Origin: Oscillospiraceae bacterium
GTDB lineage: Bacteria > Bacillota > Clostridia > Oscillospirales > Oscillospiraceae
NCBI GenBank assembly: GCA_015067935.1
Contig: SVLL01000001.1
Span: 53,439-117,438, forward strand
DNA: 64,000 bases
Direction of reading: 5' to 3'
The position numbers and the translations under genes were made by a program. The notes beneath the pieces are model-generated. The model was given only the letters and a program-made list of their open reading frames with translations. It did not search any database and was not told the DNA's origin. Shown piece by piece: positions 11,024 to 19,730 of the stretch. Positions within the stretch are counted from its first letter, which is position 1. Every line of letters starts with the position of its first letter.

Positions 11024-11422
11024 TCAGTTCAGAACGATCATTGTATCGCCGGTGTTCACATTGGCACCCTTGGAAACAAGAACCTGTGCAACAGTACCGG
11101 CCTTGGGGGCCATAATTTCATTTTCCATCTTCATGGCTTCCAAAACGCACAGCACTTCGCCGGCCTTCACAGCCTGACCGGGCTGTACATTGATCTTCAG
11201 AATGGTGCCGGGCATAGGTGCGGCAACCACTTCACCACCGGCCACGGGAGCGGCGGCAGGAGCGGCAGCGGGGGCTGCAGCAGGCGCAGCGGCAGGGGCA
11301 GCCACAGGAGCTGCAGCAGGTGCTGCAGGTGCGATGGCTTCATATTCGTCAAGGCAAATTGCCTTACCGGCCTCTACCTCAATTTCATAGGTGCGGCCGT
11401 TCAGAGTTACCTTATATTTCAT
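11024..11422 (-). CDS. Biotin carboxyl carrier protein of the decarboxylase
   Basis: A 132-aa carrier that shuttles the carboxyl group from OadA to OadB. I start it at MKYKVTLNGRTYEIE (11422), preceded by AAGGAGG and one base after the oadG stop; the track start at 11461 lies inside oadG. The N-terminal strand region is followed by a flexible Ala/Pro linker of repeated APAAAP and then the biotinyl domain, with the biotinylated lysine in EAMKMENEI. In many species this domain is fused to the C-terminus of OadA; here it is a separate gene, as in the GcdC/MmdC layout. Confidence 0.93.
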   Translation of the reverse strand: MKYKVTLNGRTYEIEVEAGKAICLDEYEAIAPAAPAAAPVAAPAAAPAAAPAAAPAAAPVAGGEVVAAPMPGTILKINVQPGQAVKAGEVLCVLEAMKMENEIMAPKAGTVAQVLVSKGANVNTGDTMIVLN

Positions 11423-11423
11423 A

Positions 11424-11759
11424 TTACTTGACCTCCTTGATGGAAATGAAACGCAGCTCATTCAGGGGCTTGCCCATCTGGTCTGCAACAATGGCCATAA
11501 GCATGGCGGCAGTCTTGGGGGGTGTATCGTAGAGCTTCAGCTCGCCGCAGGAGCCGGGTGCGAGAGGCTTTTCCGCAGCGGGAACTTCCTCAACCACCAC
11601 GGGGGCGGCAACCGGCTCTTCCTTGACCTTCTTCTTTGCGGAGAAGGCTTTGCCGACGGCAGTAACCACCAGCATCAGCGCGATCAGACCCACGAACACA
11701 ACGGCCCAGCCGAGAACGGCCAGCAGGCCCTGATCAGGAACAGTAACTTCACTCAACAT
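11424..11759 (-). CDS. oadG: Oxaloacetate decarboxylase gamma-like subunit
   Basis: A 111-aa protein with one N-terminal membrane helix (LLAVLGWAVVFVGLIALMLVVTAVG) and a cytoplasmic tail rich in Lys, Glu and Pro, the OadG/MmdD small-subunit architecture that anchors the alpha subunit to OadB and assists carboxyl transfer. The C-terminal part (TAAMLMAIVADQMGKPLNELRFISI) resembles the extended gamma or delta subunits. It starts 11 bases after oadA ends and abuts the carrier gene, so the complex is expressed as one transcript. Sequence conservation in this family is low; context carries much of the call. Confidence 0.85.
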   Translation of the reverse strand: MLSEVTVPDQGLLAVLGWAVVFVGLIALMLVVTAVGKAFSAKKKVKEEPVAAPVVVEEVPAAEKPLAPGSCGELKLYDTPPKTAAMLMAIVADQMGKPLNELRFISIKEVK

Positions 11760-11770
11760 AGCCCTTCTCC

Positions 11771-13153
11771 TTATGCTTCTACGATGGTGTAGGTGCAGGC
11801 GTTCTCTTCCTTAGCCTTGCGGTTCTCAAAGAACTTTTCAGCCAGATTGGGGAATGCAATGTAGCTGAGCACATCCTCGTCGGACTTTGCCAGCTCGCCC
11901 AGCTTTGCCCGGGCGTCTTCCACAACGGGAGCCAGCGTGTCGGCATAACGGCCTTCAACGGGCTTTTCGTCGCCCAGAATCTGTGCACGGATGGCAGGAT
12001 CAATGGGAGCGGGGGTCTGACCGTATTCGCCGCGGCAGTAAGCCTTGATTTCCTTGGAAACGGTCTTGTAACGCTCGCCGTCCAGCACATTACGGACAGC
12101 CTGCACGCCGACCATCTGAGAGGTGGGGGTGACCAGAGGGGGATAGCCCATATCCTTACGGACCTTGGGAGTCTCGGCCAGAGCTTCCTCAAAGCGGTCC
12201 AGAGCGTTCATCTGCTTCAGCTGGCTGAGCAGGTTAGAGAGCATACCGCCGGGCACCTGATAGGTCAGGCACTGGGTGTCGGTAGCCATGGACTTGGGCA
12301 TCATAGTGCCGTCGGCCACGAACTCATCACGAACGCCCTTGAAGTAGTCGGCCATTGCCACCAGGCAATCGTCGTTCAGGTCCACCTGATAGCCCAGCTG
12401 ACGCAGTGCGTAAGCCAGAGTCTCAGTAGCAGGCTGGCTGGTGCCGCCGGAGAAGGGAGAAATGGCGGTGTCGATGATGTCCACACCGGCTTCGATAGCC
12501 TTCAGGTAGGTCATAAATGCCAGACCGGTGGTGGAGTGGGTGTGCAGGTCGATGGGCAGGTCCACAGCGTCCTTAATGGCGGAAACCAGATCGTAAGCCT
12601 CCTGAGGACCCATAATGCCGGCCATATCCTTGATGCAGATGGTGCTTGCGCCCATCTCCTTCAGCTCCTTGACCATCTTCACATAGTTTTCATGGGTGTG
12701 AACAGGGGATGTGGTGTAGGAAATGGTACCGGAAGCGATGGCACCGGCCTTGACGGTGGCCTCCATAGCGACCTTCAGATTATTCACATCGTTCAGAGCG
12801 TCGAAAATACGGATCACATCGATGCCGTTTTCCACAGCCTTTGCAACGAACAGCTTGACGAAATCATCGGGGTAGTGAGAATAGCCCAGAACATTCTGAC
12901 CGCGCAGCAGCATCTGCAGCTTGGTGTTGGGCATCTTAGCGCGGATCTTGCGCAGACGCTCCCACGGATCCTCGTTCAGATAGCGCAGGCAGACATCAAA
13001 AGTAGCACCGCCCCAGCATTCTGCAGCATAGAAGCCGGCCTTGTCGATGGTCTCCAGCATGGGCTCGAACTTATCGAAGGGCAGACGGGTGGCGATGAGA
13101 GACTGGTTTGCATCACGCAGCACAGTTTCCACAAATTGAACCTTTTTTGCCAT
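11771..13153 (-). CDS. oadA: Oxaloacetate decarboxylase alpha subunit (carboxyltransferase)
   Basis: A 460-aa biotin-dependent carboxyltransferase of the DRE-TIM barrel family that moves the carboxyl group from oxaloacetate to biotin. The motif FVETVLRDANQSLIATR is at the N-terminus, metal-binding HTHSTTG near residue 205, and the CIKDMAG block near residue 180. The C-terminal PYC_OADA region is present, but the protein stops before a biotinyl domain, which is supplied by the carrier gene. It is first in the operon, so a promoter lies in 13154-13285. The same domain occurs as pyruvate carboxylase subunit B; the membrane OadB partner favours the decarboxylase reading. Confidence 0.93.
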   Translation of the reverse strand: MAKKVQFVETVLRDANQSLIATRLPFDKFEPMLETIDKAGFYAAECWGGATFDVCLRYLNEDPWERLRKIRAKMPNTKLQMLLRGQNVLGYSHYPDDFVKLFVAKAVENGIDVIRIFDALNDVNNLKVAMEATVKAGAIASGTISYTTSPVHTHENYVKMVKELKEMGASTICIKDMAGIMGPQEAYDLVSAIKDAVDLPIDLHTHSTTGLAFMTYLKAIEAGVDIIDTAISPFSGGTSQPATETLAYALRQLGYQVDLNDDCLVAMADYFKGVRDEFVADGTMMPKSMATDTQCLTYQVPGGMLSNLLSQLKQMNALDRFEEALAETPKVRKDMGYPPLVTPTSQMVGVQAVRNVLDGERYKTVSKEIKAYCRGEYGQTPAPIDPAIRAQILGDEKPVEGRYADTLAPVVEDARAKLGELAKSDEDVLSYIAFPNLAEKFFENRKAKEENACTYTIVEA

Positions 13154-13285
13154 TTGGTGTAACCTCCAGATATAATAAATATTTTAACTATGTAATTAAA
13201 GTGCTTCACGCACAGTGAACAGCATAAAGCGTGTTTATGCTCTGCAATATGTGTGAAGTTGACAGTTTTTGCACAATGTTGCGAT

Positions 13286-13336
13286 TATGTCATTGCGAGG
13301 AGGGCCACAGCCCCTTCGGGGCTTCGCAATGACATA
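13286..13336. repeat. Family A repeat, copy A4 (short hairpin)
   Basis: ATGTCATTGCGAGGAGGGC...CTTCGCAATGACAT, a single hairpin with the arms of family A. A shorter inverted repeat (GGGGCGAACTGTGTTCGCCC) lies at about 13362. Confidence 0.8.
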
Positions 13337-13443
13337 TCTGAGGTACGGTGCTTTATCGTAGGGGCGAACTGTGTTCGCCCGCGGGCAATTGCAAATCGCT
13401 CCTACGGTGAAAACACACTACGACCCGCCTCCCCGCAGATACC

Positions 13444-13574
13444 TTGCCTCCCTCTGAGGAGGGAGGTGGATTCGCCGTAAGGCGAAGACGGAGGGAGAGA
13501 AAATAAAACCATTTCTCTCCCCCAGTCAAGAATCAGAGATTTTTGCCAGCCCCCTCCTCAGAGGGGGCCAAGGG
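13444..13574. repeat. Family C palindromic repeat, copy C1
   Basis: TTGCCTCCCTCTGAGGAGGGAGG, GGATTCGCCGTAAGGCGAAG, GGAGGGAGAG...CTCTCCCCCAGTC, and closing CCCCCTCCTCAGAGGGGGCCAAGG. It lies just downstream of pckA on the minus strand and may serve as its transcript end. Nothing else is seen in 13154-13592 apart from this, copy A4 and the oadA leader. Confidence 0.8.
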
Positions 13575-13592
13575 CAGAAAAAACAAACTTAA

Positions 13593-15197
13593 TTACTCAG
13601 CCTTGGGGCCGGCGGCGACCAGAGCCTTGCCTTCGTCATTGCCGGTGTACTTCTCAAAGTTCTTGATGAAGCGGGCGGCCAGATCCTGAGCCTTTGCGTC
13701 CCAGATCGCGGGATCGGCATAGGTGTCGCGAGGATCCAGAATGCCGCTGTCCACGCCGGGCAGGGCGGTGGGAACCTCGAAGCCGAAGTAAGGAATGGTC
13801 TTGGTCTCAGCCTTCAGGATGGAGCCATCCAGAATGGCGTCGATGATGCCGCGGGTATCCTTGATGGAGATACGCTTGCCGGTGCCGTTCCAGCCGGTGT
13901 TGACCAGATAAGCCTTGGCACCGCTCTTTTCCATCTTCTTAACCAGCTCTTCGCCGTACTTGGTGGGGTGCAGCTCCAGGAATGCTGCGCCGAAGCAAGC
14001 GGAGAAGGTGGGAGTGGGCTCAGTGATGCCACGCTCGGTGCCGGCCAGCTTGGAGGTAAAGCCGGACAGGAAGTAGTACTGAGTCTGCTCGGGGGTCAGG
14101 ATGGAAACGGGAGGCAGAACGCCGAAAGCATCAGCGGACAGGAAGATGACATTCTTGGCATCGGGGCCGCAGGACTTGGGACGGACGATCTTCTCAATGT
14201 GGTTGATGGGGTAGGAAACACGGGTGTTCTCGGTGACGGAGCCGTCAGCGAAGTCGCACTTGCCGTTCTCGTCCACAGTCACATTCTCCAGAAGAGCGTT
14301 GCGGCGGATGGCGTTGTAGATATCGGGCTCGGAGTCGGCATCCAGATTGATGACCTTAGCGTAGCAGCCGCCCTCGAAGTTGAACACGCCGTTGTCGTCC
14401 CAGCCGTGCTCGTCGTCACCGATCAGCAGACGCTTGGGGTCGGTGGACAGAGTGGTCTTGCCGGTGCCGGACAGACCGAAGAACAGAGCGGTGTTCTGGC
14501 CGTTCATATCGGTGTTGGCGGAGCAGTGCATGGAAGCCATGCCGTTCAGGGGCAGGTAGTAGTTCATCATGGAGAACATACCCTTCTTCATCTCGCCGCC
14601 GTACCAGGTATTCAGGATGACCTGCTCACGGGAGGTGATGTTGAAGAGAACTGCGGTCTCGGAGTTCAGACCCAGCTCCTTGTAGTTCTCGACCTTAGCC
14701 TTGGAAGCGTTGTAGACCACGAAATCGGGCTCGAAGTTAGCCAGCTCTTCCTCAGTGGGAGCGATGAACATATTCTTGACGAAGTGAGCCTGCCATGCCA
14801 CTTCCATGATGAAGCGGATCGCCATACGGGAGTCGGGGTTGGTGCCGCAGAAGACATCCATCACATACAGCTTCTTGTTGCTCAGCTCTTTGATAGCCAG
14901 CTCCTTGCAGGCTGCCCAAGCTTCAGCGGAAGCGGGCTTGTTGTCGTTGGCGAACTCCTTGGAGGTCCACCACACGGTGTCCTTGGAGTTTTCGTCCATA
15001 ACGATGAACTTATCCTTGGGGGAGCGGCCGGTGTAGATACCGGTCATAACATTCACAGCACCCAGTTCGGTCAGCTGACCCTTTTCGAAGCCCTCCAGAG
15101 TGGGGTCCATCTCAGCCTGGAACAGCTCCTCATAAGAGGGGTTGCAGATGACTTCGGTTGCGCCGGTAATGCCGTACTTTTCGAGAGACAATGCCAT
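13593..15197 (-). CDS. pckA: Phosphoenolpyruvate carboxykinase (ATP)
   Basis: A 534-aa enzyme interconverting oxaloacetate + ATP and PEP + ADP + CO2. The kinase loop is [16 protein letters not shown], with metal-binding GDDEHGW and the substrate region TGRSPKDKF near residue 60. [17 protein letters not shown] is the conserved C-terminal block. The ATP-type loop and length fit bacterial PckA. It lies upstream of the oad operon on the same strand but has its own promoter. In anaerobes it often runs in the PEP-to-oxaloacetate, ATP-yielding direction; beside a sodium-pumping decarboxylase this would give a PEP-to-pyruvate route conserving energy twice (inference). Confidence 0.98.
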   Translation of the reverse strand: MALSLEKYGITGATEVICNPSYEELFQAEMDPTLEGFEKGQLTELGAVNVMTGIYTGRSPKDKFIVMDENSKDTVWWTSKEFANDNKPASAEAWAACKELAIKELSNKKLYVMDVFCGTNPDSRMAIRFIMEVAWQAHFVKNMFIAPTEEELANFEPDFVVYNASKAKVENYKELGLNSETAVLFNITSREQVILNTWYGGEMKKGMFSMMNYYLPLNGMASMHCSANTDMNGQNTALFFGLSGTGKTTLSTDPKRLLIGDDEHGWDDNGVFNFEGGCYAKVINLDADSEPDIYNAIRRNALLENVTVDENGKCDFADGSVTENTRVSYPINHIEKIVRPKSCGPDAKNVIFLSADAFGVLPPVSILTPEQTQYYFLSGFTSKLAGTERGITEPTPTFSACFGAAFLELHPTKYGEELVKKMEKSGAKAYLVNTGWNGTGKRISIKDTRGIIDAILDGSILKAETKTIPYFGFEVPTALPGVDSGILDPRDTYADPAIWDAKAQDLAARFIKNFEKYTGNDEGKALVAAGPKAE

Positions 15198-15289
15198 TTT
15201 ATTTTCCTCCTAAAATTATGTGCGGTCTTTTTAATGCCGCTTAGATTATGTTGTTGCGAGATTGTTAAAGTCCAATCTTCACCGCATAC

Positions 15290-15318
15290 ATCATAACATA
15301 AAAGTGTGGAATTGTCTA
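15290..15318 (-). promoter_or_regulatory. pckA promoter
   Basis: Minus-strand -35 TAGACA (15318-15313), 17-bp spacer, -10 TATGAT (15295-15290), about 90 bp upstream of the pckA start. Confidence 0.7.
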
Positions 15319-15401
15319 CCTTTTTTCTACGCATTTCCGTACATTTTTATCGGAAGTATTTACATAAATATCTTTCTCACAGCATCCCCGGTGGAATGCA
15401 T

Positions 15402-15431
15402 AAAAATTCCCCGCCGGAGCGGGGAATTTTT
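15402..15431. terminator. Terminator after jag (works on both strands)
   Basis: AAAAATTCCCCGC-CGGA-GCGGGGAATTTTT, two bases past the jag stop; symmetric A and T runs suit either direction. Confidence 0.85.
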
Positions 15432-15433
15432 AA

Positions 15434-16297
15434 TCAGCGAACATATTCGATTACGATTCTGCGGTTGGGCTCGGTGCCGGTGGAATGGGTGGTGATATTG
15501 TCCATATCCTGCAGCGCGGCGTGGATCACATGACGCTCGTAAGCGTTCATGGGCTCCAGCGTGGTGCGGCGGCGTGCCTTCAGCACCTGCTGTGCTTTCT
15601 TACGGGCATAACGGCGCAGGCTGTCTTCCCGCTTTTCCCGGTAGTCCTCGGCATCCACATTGATGCGCAGACGGCCTTCCACACCCCGGTTGATGGTGTA
15701 GTTACACAGGTGCTGCAGCGCATCCAGCGTATCGCCGCGGCGGCCGATCAGGTAGCCCAGATCCTCGCCAACCAGCTCTACATCGTAAGTATTGCCCTCG
15801 CCCTTGACGGCGTGGGGCACGGCCTTGGAGCCCATATGCTCCAGAAGACCCTTCAGGAAGGTTTCGATCTTCTCTTCCACACTGCCGGGCTCAGCAGGGG
15901 TGTAGACCTTGGGCTCCTTGGGAGCTTTTACTTCTTCCTTCTTGGGCTCAGCCTTGCGCTCGGGCTTGGGAGCCTTTTCCTGCTTGGGTGCAGCAGGCTT
16001 TGCTTCCTGCTTGGGCGCAGCCTTGGGGGGGTCGGGCTTGACCTCGGGCTTGGGAGCTTCCACCTTCTTCTTGGGCTTGCTCCGGGAAGCAGAGGACAGC
16101 GCAGCCTTGGGGGCTTCGTCGGGGACTTCATAGGTGACCTGAATCTTGGCAGGCTGTGCGCCGATGCCAAGGAAACCGGACTTGGGCTGGGAGATGACCT
16201 GAACGGAAACACTGTCCCGATCCAGACCCAGCTGATTCAGCGCGGCTTCAATGGCCAAATCGATGGTTTTGCCGGTGGCAACCATTGTCTTTTCCAT
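15434..16297 (-). CDS. jag: Jag/KhpB RNA-binding protein
   Basis: A 287-aa cytoplasmic RNA-binding protein of the SpoIIIJ-associated Jag (KhpB) family, linked to cell elongation and sporulation gene control. The N-terminal Jag domain is about residues 3-55 (KTIDLAIEAALNQLGLDRD, FLGIGAQPAKIQV). A long low-complexity Lys/Pro/Glu linker follows (about 65-150). The KH domain includes GYLIGRRGDTLDALQHL and the C-terminal R3H domain contains PMNAYERHVIHAALQD. The linker is longer than in B. subtilis. It sits six bases after yidC, the conserved partner order. Confidence 0.95.
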   Translation of the reverse strand: MEKTMVATGKTIDLAIEAALNQLGLDRDSVSVQVISQPKSGFLGIGAQPAKIQVTYEVPDEAPKAALSSASRSKPKKKVEAPKPEVKPDPPKAAPKQEAKPAAPKQEKAPKPERKAEPKKEEVKAPKEPKVYTPAEPGSVEEKIETFLKGLLEHMGSKAVPHAVKGEGNTYDVELVGEDLGYLIGRRGDTLDALQHLCNYTINRGVEGRLRINVDAEDYREKREDSLRRYARKKAQQVLKARRRTTLEPMNAYERHVIHAALQDMDNITTHSTGTEPNRRIVIEYVR

Positions 16298-16303
16298 TGT
16301 TAA

Positions 16304-17500
16304 TTATTCCTCCGTTTTGTTGTAGCGGTTGGGATCGTAGGCCCGACCCTTGCAGTAGGGGCGGTCAGCAATGCCGGAAAGGGTCTTCTTTTCCTCCGGC
16401 TCTTCTTCCACGATGCCCTTCTTGGCGTCATATTCTTTCTTTGCGGCAGCCTTGGCAGCGGCTTCCTCGGCCTGCTGCTGCTTCTGCAGCTTCTTCTTGC
16501 TGGTGTTTTCGGTGATACCGTCAGGATTTGCGGCCCGCTTTTCTGCGCGGATGCGCTCCTTTTCGGCCTCGATCGCTTCCTGCTCCATAGCCTTCTTCAG
16601 CTTTTCAGCGTCCTCGGCATCATAGATCTTGCGGTACTTCTTGGTGAGCAGAATATCCTCAAAGGTGCGGCTCACACCGCCGATGAACCAGTAAAGGCTG
16701 AGTGCCGCCGGGACACTGAAGCCGATAAACAGGCTCATAATGGGCATCATCCACATCATCACCTTGCCGGTCTGTGCGCTCTGGCTCTTTTCGGCCTCTT
16801 CCTTGTCCTGCACGCCCTTTTCATTGGTCACCAGAGAATTGTTGACCTTACGGGAGATCTGGGTCTGCAGGATCTGGCTGCCGGCGGAGATCAGCGGCAC
16901 CAGCATTGTGCCGATGAAGGGCCAGCTCCATGTCCAGGAGCCGATGATGTCGCTGGGGATATTACCCAAGGGAATACCCAGAAAATCAAAGTTGATACCG
17001 GCCAGCGTCTGTGCGGTGATGCCGGGGATATCGGCAAACCGGGAGGGGTCGGCAAAAATCGCCTGAGCGGCGGTGATCTGCCAGTAGCCGTTGTTCATGT
17101 CCAGATTCAGAATCTTGGCGATCTCGGTACGGACAGCTTCGTCTGCGCCCAGCATATTGGTCAGAGGCTCACGAATAATCGTATAAAGGGGGATCAGGAT
17201 AAACAGAGGAACGAAGCTCCAAAGGCAACCGCCGCAGCCCATTCCCACGCCCTCTTCCTTCTGGATCTGGGCGATGGCTTCCTGCTGTTTCTGCTGATCA
17301 TTGGCATATTTCTCCCGGATGGCATTGAGCTTGGGCTGGATCCGGGTCATTTTCATCATACTTTTTTTGGATTTTGCGGTGATGGGCAGCAGAACGATCT
17401 GCACCAAAATGGCAAACAGAATCAGAGAGACACCGTAGTTGCCGGTCAGGTTGTACAGTTGGTTCAGCAGCCATCCGAAGGGGATAGTGATAAATTCCAT
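16304..17500 (-). CDS. yidC: Membrane protein insertase YidC/SpoIIIJ
   Basis: A 398-aa inner-membrane insertase of the Oxa1 family. The first helix (FGWLLNQLYNLTGNYGVSLILFAILVQIVLLPI) is followed by a cytoplasmic hairpin with KKSMMKMTRIQPKLNAI, further helices around LWSFVPLFILIPLYTII, and MSLFIGFSVPAALSLYWFIGG. The C-terminal tail from about 300 is highly charged (KAMEQEAIEAEKERI, KKKLQKQQQAEE), which can bind ribosomes in Gram-positive YidC. No lipobox is visible. It lies 19 bases after yidD in the rpmH-rnpA-yidD-yidC-jag run. Confidence 0.96.
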   Translation of the reverse strand: MEFITIPFGWLLNQLYNLTGNYGVSLILFAILVQIVLLPITAKSKKSMMKMTRIQPKLNAIREKYANDQQKQQEAIAQIQKEEGVGMGCGGCLWSFVPLFILIPLYTIIREPLTNMLGADEAVRTEIAKILNLDMNNGYWQITAAQAIFADPSRFADIPGITAQTLAGINFDFLGIPLGNIPSDIIGSWTWSWPFIGTMLVPLISAGSQILQTQISRKVNNSLVTNEKGVQDKEEAEKSQSAQTGKVMMWMMPIMSLFIGFSVPAALSLYWFIGGVSRTFEDILLTKKYRKIYDAEDAEKLKKAMEQEAIEAEKERIRAEKRAANPDGITENTSKKKLQKQQQAEEAAAKAAAKKEYDAKKGIVEEEPEEKKTLSGIADRPYCKGRAYDPNRYNKTEE

Positions 17501-17519
17501 TTAGATTACTCCTTATGAG

Positions 17520-17732
17520 TCATGGTACGGGGTCATAAAAACTCCCTTTGTAAAAGGGATTGCACCGCAGCAGACGGCGTAAAGCGAGCCATCCGCCCTT
17601 CAGTGCCCCGTATTTTTCAATGGCCTCGCAGGCATAGGCCGAACAAGTGGGGCGAAAACGGCAGCAAGGCGGCTTATTGGGCGAAATTTGCCGCTGATAG
17701 AAATGGATCAGAGCCAAAAAAATTCGTTTCAT
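17520..17732 (-). CDS. yidD: YidD membrane protein insertion factor
   Basis: A 70-aa protein with the diagnostic pattern [20 protein letters not shown], then [20 protein letters not shown] and [11 protein letters not shown]. YidD is a small peripheral membrane protein that aids YidC-dependent insertion. Its ATG overlaps the rnpA stop by four bases (ATGA), so translation is coupled. All three conserved cysteines are present. Confidence 0.96.
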   Translation of the reverse strand: MKRIFLALIHFYQRQISPNKPPCCRFRPTCSAYACEAIEKYGALKGGWLALRRLLRCNPFYKGSFYDPVP

Positions 17733-18073
17733 ACGGTATTATCCTTTAAAATGCCGGCTTTTTGTGCCAGCTCCAGATATGCCTTAGTAAGCACCGCGAA
17801 GTCAGCACCGATGCACTTGCTTCGGGCCACCACAACGATGTCCCAGCCGGGGGTGAACTGTGCTTCGTTCAGCCGGTAAACTTCCCGCAGACGGCGACGC
17901 ACCCGATTGCGGACCACTGCGTGACCCAGCTTTTTGCTGACGGTGATGCCAATCCGGTTAATGCCCAGCCGATTGGGGCGGGCGTAAAGCACCAGATGGC
18001 CGTTTGCCACCGCGCCGGTGTGATACAGCCGCCGGAAGATGTGATTGAGTTTTAAGGCACACGAATATTTCAT
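17729..18073 (-). CDS. rnpA: Ribonuclease P protein component
   Basis: A 114-aa basic protein that assists the catalytic RNA of RNase P in maturing tRNA 5' ends. I use the Met at 18073 ([20 protein letters not shown]), after a GAGGG site, because the track start at 18190 reads through a family C repeat. The RNR motif block is [15 protein letters not shown], and [15 protein letters not shown] precedes it. Placement between rpmH and yidD is canonical, although 257 bp of repeat separates it from rpmH. Confidence 0.96.
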   Translation of the reverse strand: MKYSCALKLNHIFRRLYHTGAVANGHLVLYARPNRLGINRIGITVSKKLGHAVVRNRVRRRLREVYRLNEAQFTPGWDIVVVARSKCIGADFAVLTKAYLELAQKAGILKDNTV

Positions 18074-18099
18074 ACTGAAACCCTCAATTGAAGCACCAA

Positions 18100-18226
18100 A
18101 AGGCTTCTCCTCGAGGAGAAGCTGGCGTTTGCGAGGAACGAGCAAATGACTGATGAGGTGGAAAAAATTATGACACCTCATCCGCCTCACATTCGTTCGG
18201 CACCTTCTCCTCCAGGAGAAGGCTTG
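18100..18226. repeat. Family C-like repeat, copy C4, between rpmH and rnpA
   Basis: AGGCTTCTCCTCGAGGAGAAGC at the left and GCACCTTCTCCTCCAGGAGAAGGC at the right, with inner stems CATTTGCTCG/CGAGCAAATG and GATGAGGTG/CACCTCATC. It lies inside the rpmH-rnpA transcript and could act as an RNA-processing or attenuating hairpin. Confidence 0.7.
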
Positions 18227-18330
18227 GTGCAGCTTCCTGAAATAAAAGGGGAAGCGGGGCGAATATGTTCTCGCCCCGCTTATAGCTCCCGTTTCGCGTT
18301 AGAGCGATTTACCTGCATTCCTTACCCAAA

Positions 18331-18465
18331 TCAGGCGGACAGAACCTTGCGGCCCTTTGCACGGCGACGAGCCAGAACCTTGCGGCCGTTGGAAGTAGCC
18401 ATTCTCTGACGGAAACCGTGGACCTTGGAACGATGACGGCGGCTGGGCTGATAGGTACGCTTCAT
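18331..18465 (-). CDS. rpmH: Ribosomal protein bL34
   Basis: 44 aa: [40 protein letters not shown], ending VLSA, a textbook bL34. The start at 18465 follows AGGAGGTG; the track start at 18537 is too long. It is first of the rpmH-rnpA-yidD-yidC-jag run. Unlike the ancestral layout, in which rpmH is transcribed away from dnaA, here it points toward dnaA on the same strand. Confidence 0.98.
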   Translation of the reverse strand: MKRTYQPSRRHRSKVHGFRQRMATSNGRKVLARRRAKGRKVLSA

Positions 18466-18568
18466 AAAGTTACACCTCCTGTTTTTCTGATATCGGTTAT
18501 TTATGCTCAACAGTCCGATTGGACCGCAGCAACACACAGCTACTGACCATACTAGGTCATTCTAAAGC

Positions 18569-18597
18569 ATTATAGCCGAAAAAACCAATAAGGTCAA
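18569..18597 (-). promoter_or_regulatory. rpmH operon promoter
   Basis: Minus-strand -35 TTGACC (18597-18592), 17-bp spacer, perfect -10 TATAAT (18574-18569). A 16-bp palindrome TGACCTAGTATGGTCA (18559-18544) starts at about the expected transcription start and could be an operator. Confidence 0.85.
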
Positions 18598-18812
18598 CCA
18601 CTTTTTTGGGATTTTTTCGCTTTTTTCAGAAAATCGCCCCTAAAAAGCTTCCCCTGGGGGGGAGTGAAGAGTGAAGGGTGAAGAGTGAAGGTGTCGCAAG
18701 CGACGTTTTTAGATTTTAATTGTAGCGGCGGCTATTAGCCGCCACAAAACCTTCCCCTTTTGTGGGGCGTCGAGGGCGCCGCCCCCTACAATAAACGAAT
18801 AAATCCTTCAAA

Positions 18813-18946
18813 TATGTCATTGCGAAGCCCCGGAGTTTACGAAGGGGCTGTGGCAATCTCCCGGTGCAACGGTGGTCAGATTGCCGTGTGTCGATAGATG
18901 TTACCAGGAGATTGCCACGGTCGCTTTGCTCCCTCGCAATGACATA
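18813..18946. repeat. Family A repeat, copy A5
   Basis: TATGTCATTGCGAAGCCC...GTGGCAATCTCCCGGTGC and CAGGAGATTGCCACGG...CTCGCAATGACATA. Two smaller inverted repeats (GGCGGCTATTAGCCGCC; GGGCGTCGAGGGCGCCGCCCC) precede it at 18726-18783. No gene is seen in 18598-18994. Confidence 0.85.
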
Positions 18947-18994
18947 ATTGGTAGATGGGAAGAATGCTGCGGCATTAGGACCGTCGAGGATGCA

Positions 18995-19027
18995 AAAAAA
19001 TCCCCCCCGGGAGGGAGGATTTTTTTC
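18995..19027 (-). terminator. rsmG terminator
   Basis: ATCCTCCCTCCC-GGGGGGGAT hairpin with A/T tracts on both sides, overlapping the last bases of rsmG. Confidence 0.8.
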
Positions 19028-19730
19028 ACAAGGGTGCTTGTTTGATTTTCGCGAATCTTCTGGGATACGCTGCCGGTGTGGGGGCGATTTTCTTCAGCAC
19101 GATCACCCCGTGGGACGCCCCGTCAAAGACAAATTCCCGGGTTTCCACCAGCGAAAGTCCCAGCTTTTTAATGGCATTTTTCGCCTCTGCCAATTCTTCC
19201 TGCGCGGCAGAACCCTTTAAAGCCACCACAAAACCGCCTACTTTTACATAGGGCGCGGTCAGCTCCAGCAGGATATTCAGCCGTGCCACAGCCCGGCTCG
19301 TCGCAATGTCATAGCTCTCCCGCCGGTCCGCAACATATTCCTCCGCTCTTGCGGTGACGCACTGTGCAGAAATTTCCAGAGAGGGCAGAACCTCCTCCAG
19401 CCATTTCATCCGCTTGCCAAGACTGTCCAGAAGGGTCACCCGGGTATTTTTGCAGGCGATAGCCAGCGGCACGCCGGGAAATCCCGCACCGCAGCCCACA
19501 TCAATGAGCGTTTTGCCATCCATATCCACACAGGCGGCAACCGTCAGGCTGTCCAGAAGGTGGAGCTTGGCAACGGCGGCATCCTCCGTGATGCCCGTCA
19601 GGTTCATCACTTCGTTTTGCTTTACCATTGCCCGGGCGAAGGCGCAGAGTTTTTCCCGTACCGGCATTTCCGGCGACAGCCCCAAATCGGGCAGACCGGC
19701 ATTGAGGGTTTCCAGCATCCGATCGCCCAT
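19026..19730 (-). CDS. rsmG: 16S rRNA (guanine-N7)-methyltransferase RsmG
   Basis: A 234-aa SAM-dependent methyltransferase modifying G527 of 16S rRNA. The SAM-binding motif is LIDVGCGAGFPGVPLAI, preceded by NLTGITEDAAVAKLHLLDSL and followed by LLDSLGKRMKWLEEVL and ATSRAVARLNILLE, all RsmG blocks. Length is normal. Its ATG shares one base with the stop of the upstream DUF3810 gene (TGATG), so the two are coupled. In most Firmicutes rsmG follows mnmG; here mnmE and mnmG are absent and it precedes rpmH. Confidence 0.96.
   Translation of the reverse strand: MGDRMLETLNAGLPDLGLSPEMPVREKLCAFARAMVKQNEVMNLTGITEDAAVAKLHLLDSLTVAACVDMDGKTLIDVGCGAGFPGVPLAIACKNTRVTLLDSLGKRMKWLEEVLPSLEISAQCVTARAEEYVADRRESYDIATSRAVARLNILLELTAPYVKVGGFVVALKGSAAQEELAEAKNAIKKLGLSLVETREFVFDGASHGVIVLKKIAPTPAAYPRRFAKIKQAPL

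Noticed and set aside
13968-15296. 442-aa plus-strand ORF
   Set aside because: Antisense to pckA, Gly/Val-rich without motifs.
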